Shown piece by piece: positions 25,301 to 27,002 of a stretch of DNA of 27,002 bases; the stretch's first letter is position 1; every line of letters begins with the position of its first letter. Below the pieces are notes generated by a model. That model was not told the origin of the DNA, did no database searches, and saw nothing but the letters and a program-made list of their open reading frames with translations. The translations under genes were made by a program, and so were the position numbers. The DNA comes from Verrucomicrobiales bacterium (GTDB taxonomy: Bacteria; Verrucomicrobiota; Verrucomicrobiia; Limisphaerales; UBA9464): the NCBI GenBank assembly GCA_003445095.1, contig DLVS01000707.1, positions 1 to 27,002 of the forward strand. Direction: 5' to 3'.

Positions 25301-25700
25301 GGCCGTCATATACGGCGAATTCCTCGAAATCGCTGAGGATGCTGAGGGGGAGCTTGGCGTTCCACGCGTAGCGGCGGAGTTGGTAGGCAGGCGGAATCTC
25401 GTCACGGATGACCACGCTGGGTTTCTTGGCTTCGAGGAAAAACTTTCGAGTACCGCCGATGCGGAAGCCGTAATCGGGGGCCTTCGTCAAACCACCGATC
25501 TTCACGGCGTCCTCGTGAATTACATCGCGATAGGCCTCGGCGTAACCCGCGGAGTTGTCCATGTCCCAGCCCAATGACTTGAAGAAGGGATCAAGGAAGT
25601 CGCGACGAAGCTGAGTCTCGTTGTAAGTTCCAGACTTGTAAGCCGCGAGCTGTTGCTCGAAGCGGGTGACCAGTTCCAGGATTTCGGGTGGCGCGGGCAC
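22314..25700 (-). CDS. Type IIG restriction-modification enzyme (fused endonuclease and N6-adenine methyltransferase)
   Basis: 1128 residues from a GTG at 25700. The frame is open to a TTG at 25739, but the GTG gives the usual family beginning (PAPPEILELVTRFEQQL). The N-terminal part carries a PD-(D/E)xK nuclease motif: APDYGF (D76) then FLEAKKP (E90, K92). The methyltransferase core has motif I DPACGSGSF (about 450-458) and motif IV NPPY (about 613-616), preceded by GVYYTPTYIVDYIV. A TaqI-like specificity region follows (FRGLLTGLNEAFEI; YLLGILNSRLFWF). One chain thus provides cleavage, adenine methylation and target recognition, as in Eco57I-like enzymes; the recognition site cannot be predicted. 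About 45 residues of low-complexity sequence are inserted just before motif I (about 390-435). No Shine-Dalgarno is visible. Confidence 0.93.
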   Translation of the reverse strand: MPAPPEILELVTRFEQQLAAYKSGTYNETQLRRDFLDPFFKSLGWDMDNSAGYAEAYRDVIHEDAVKIGGLTKAPDYGFRIGGTRKFFLEAKKPSVVIRDEIPPAYQLRRYAWNAKLPLSILSDFEEFAVYDGRIKPRKDEPAATARVFYCTFRDYAEQWDWIASIFSREAVLKGSFDRYAESHRTKRGTTEVDVDFLATIEGWRTDLANNLALRNPKLSQRELNFAVQRILDRIIFLRICEDRGIEDYGRLLALTNGPRIYARLRELFTAADARYNSGLFHFQPEKGRDEPPDELTLNLEVDDKLLRDLFKGLYYPDSPYEFRIISSDILGQVYEQFLGKVIRLTEGHRAKVEDKPEVKKAGGVYYTPTYIVDYIVQQTVGKLLDDCTRPSRGNEARAMTKQSGNANAAENGQETTASTVPPAHFPTVLPALSARDATRILERVSKLRILDPACGSGSFLIGAYQLLLDWHLRFYLANEPERWAKAKRPALVQTTKGWRLTIEERKRILLAHIYGVDIDAQAVEVTKLSLLLKVLEGETGQSLQPLFSVFHERALPDLGRNIKCGNSLIGPDFYQQAELPLLTDEERYRLNVFDWHAEFPEIFQAGGFDAVIGNPPYVRQESLSELKSYFEQHYEAFDGVADLYTYFMEKGVKLLRDGGLYSIIVSSSFLRATYGEPLRRSLKKHTAVVRIVDFGGLPVFANAKDTYVCIPLMAKGAKQVRVEIAKVTSLKGLKLVEYVATNRYTIPNDRLSAEAWSLKSDEEAAVFGKLMKAGKPLGQYVERKFFRGLLTGLNEAFEITWSERAALLKPSSESEKLIKPFLGGQDIRRYYVEDDRRFLIVIPCGWTRAQMARTKKGTADGSERSAWGWFSDRYPKLASHLASFADALKKRQDQGDYWWELRPCDYYQYLDAPKIIFPDICKSPRFSVDRSGIYLANTAYCLGTAELYLLGILNSRLFWFAIANISIPFGVRAGEFRYRLIYQYMEKIPIRVIDRAKKSDVAAHDRIVKLVESMLELHRQLPTLRTPQEKTAMERQIAATDSQIDRLVYDLYGLTEEEIAIVEGRDAIVAAPQSVADSSEPSDLPERDGLFAEPPVPPSGDLTPEKAYGDAAHFYSANEASPPYRTD
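24404..24444 (-). repeat. Near-identical 17-bp direct repeats (period 24) inside the restriction gene
   Basis: On the plus strand GAGCAGGTAGGACCGTA (24404-24420) and GAGCAGGTGGGACGGTA (24428-24444) differ at two positions. The 24-bp period is eight codons, so the reading frame is kept; the encoded units are TVPPAHFP and TVLPALSA. The pair lies in the low-complexity insert before methyltransferase motif I. Confidence 0.7.
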
Positions 25701-25815
25701 AGAGATGTTTTGCCAGCGGGAGCAGGCGGAGAGAAACAAAAAGAGGAAGAAGCAAAGATCAGCTGCTTTTCGCTGAGGAAAGCTATAGGTGATCTCGAAA
25801 TGCGCCCGTAAAGCA

Positions 25816-27002
25816 TCAAATCAGCTCGCGAATGGGTGCACCGTTTTCCACGACGAAGATCGGACGTCCTTGATGGTCGGTAAACGTGGTGTCCAGCGGC
25901 ACGCCCATGTGGTGGTAAATCGTCGCCGCAATGTCGCCGGGTGTCACTGGTCGCTCATCAATCTCTCCACCATCGCGGGAACTGGCGCCGATCACTTGCC
26001 CATGCCGGAGCCCGCCGCCGGCCAGACACATGGACATCACCACGGGCCAGTGGTCGCGACCATCGGTGCTGCCCTGAGTGCCCAGCTTCGGGGTCCGGCC
26101 AAATTCACCCATCGCGATGACGAGAGTATCATCGAGCAAACCGCGTTCCTTGAGGTCGGAGACCAGCGTGGTGATGAGGTGGTCGAATACCGGGAGCAAA
26201 GGACGTAAGCCGTTCCAGATGCCGCCGTACGGAGGGATATTGTCGCCGTGTGTGTCCCACGTGCCCGAGGCGCTGTGGTTGGATAGGTCGATCGTGACAA
26301 AGCTGACCCCTCGCTCGACCAGCCGCCGCGCGAGCAGCGCCTGACGGCACCAGTCGTGATCACCATAGCGGGCAACCACCGGGGCCGGCTCACGCGATAC
26401 GTCGAACGCCTCCCGCGCCTGCACGCCGGCGACAAGATCGAAGGCCTGCTGGCCGAAGCGGTCCATCGCCTCCATGTGCCCGCTGGCGTCGATCGACGCG
26501 TCCAGCGCGTCCAACTGCTGGACGAGCGAACGTCGGTCGTGCAGGCGATCGAGCGTCAAACCAGAGGGCAACTCGAACAGGCCTTTCACATTATCGCCCC
26601 GAAACGGGTCGTACTGCCCACCCAGCCAGCCGCCCCAGGCGATATGGGAACGGCCCTTCAAGTTGAGCACGACGTTCGGCGGCATTCCGGCGTGGTTCGG
26701 TCCACGAACCTTTGCCACCACCGAAGCAATCGCTGGATACAGGTGTCCTTGCGGATTGATTCGCGGCGTGGCGGCGCGGAATCCAGTCTGCATCACGTGA
26801 TCCGGCTCATGATTGCTTTCCCGGCAATCAACCGAGCGAATGAGGGTGAACTGGTCCAACATGGCCGCTTGCTTCGGCAGATATTCGCAAATGTGGACGC
26901 CCGGGATCCGGGTGGGGATGTCCTTGAAAGGGCCGCGAATCTCCGAAGGCATCTCTGGCTTCACATCCCAGGTGTCGATGTGGGAAGGCCCGCCTGTCAT
27001 CC
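25816..27002 (-). CDS. DUF1501 (sulfatase/alkaline phosphatase-like) protein, N-terminus outside window
   Basis: At least 394 residues, reading off the right edge. The first visible residues, MTGGPSHIDTWDVKPE, are an internal motif of DUF1501 proteins, so this Met is not the start; the missing part normally holds a Tat-type signal. Further signatures are GPFKDIPT, LIRSVDCRESNHEPDH, QALLARRLVERGVSFVTIDL, WDTHGDN, IAMGEFGRTPKL and GRDHWP. The family shares the fold of alkaline phosphatase/sulfatase enzymes and in Planctomycetes and Verrucomicrobia often accompanies DUF1549/DUF1553 cytochrome-like proteins in exported, probably polysaccharide-related, systems; the biochemical role is not established. 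The partner, if any, would be upstream, beyond the window. The restriction gene starts 115 bp downstream on the same strand; that gap shows no clear terminator. Confidence 0.93.
   Translation of the reverse strand, partial: MTGGPSHIDTWDVKPEMPSEIRGPFKDIPTRIPGVHICEYLPKQAAMLDQFTLIRSVDCRESNHEPDHVMQTGFRAATPRINPQGHLYPAIASVVAKVRGPNHAGMPPNVVLNLKGRSHIAWGGWLGGQYDPFRGDNVKGLFELPSGLTLDRLHDRRSLVQQLDALDASIDASGHMEAMDRFGQQAFDLVAGVQAREAFDVSREPAPVVARYGDHDWCRQALLARRLVERGVSFVTIDLSNHSASGTWDTHGDNIPPYGGIWNGLRPLLPVFDHLITTLVSDLKERGLLDDTLVIAMGEFGRTPKLGTQGSTDGRDHWPVVMSMCLAGGGLRHGQVIGASSRDGGEIDERPVTPGDIAATIYHHMGVPLDTTFTDHQGRPIFVVENGAPIRELI

Noticed and set aside
24426..25577. Second long plus-strand open frame (383 codons) opposite the type IIG gene
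   Set aside because: Same reason: a Val/Glu/Leu-rich mirror of the real coding strand with no domain.
1..27002. CRISPR arrays, rRNA genes, complete insertion sequences or prophage
   Set aside because: No regularly spaced identical repeats, no rRNA-like sequence, and no transposase, integrase or phage structural gene were seen on either strand.

Overview
The window most likely comes from a member of the Verrucomicrobiota (Pedosphaera/Limisphaera-like). The clues are a DUF1501 protein, a secreted delta-60-repeat/Ig protein, RNase HIII together with otherwise Gram-negative-style genes, a DUF748 (AsmA-like) protein, moderately high GC, and gene starts that almost never carry a Shine-Dalgarno sequence. 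This assignment is inferred from gene content; no rRNA or tRNA gene is visible.

Layout. 1-192: the end of an esterase. 206-2466 (minus): a two-gene ketosynthase operon, with an active FabF-type synthase followed by an ATGA-overlapping partner that has lost the active-site residues, as in KS/chain-length-factor pairs. 2720-5695: a large membrane-anchored DUF748 protein. 5844-7550: a TIR domain, a membrane segment and a SUMF1/FGE-like domain in one protein. 7700-8971 (minus): a CPA1-type cation/proton antiporter. 9323-16356 is mainly housekeeping: tilS, rnhC (minus), mutY, a LOG-family protein, an M16 zinc peptidase and a short-chain dehydrogenase. A 145-bp palindromic repeat element lies between rnhC and mutY. 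16699-21825 holds two secreted proteins, an ArsC/Spx-family thioredoxin-fold protein and a xylose-isomerase-like TIM barrel. 21852-25700 (minus) is a single-chain type IIG restriction-modification enzyme with a small unknown gene 3 nt downstream. 25816-27002 (minus) is a DUF1501 protein running off the window.

How they fit together. tilS, rnhC and mutY serve tRNA decoding, RNA-DNA hybrid removal and oxidative-lesion repair. They are not one operon; most genes are single units separated by 70-460 bp. The parts that look accessory are the ketosynthase pair, the TIR-SUMF1 protein and the restriction-modification operon. The TIR-TM-SUMF1 protein and the restriction operon are the best candidates for defence or signalling functions. 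I did not find a complete novel multi-gene system that I could defend; the strongest leads are in the findings.
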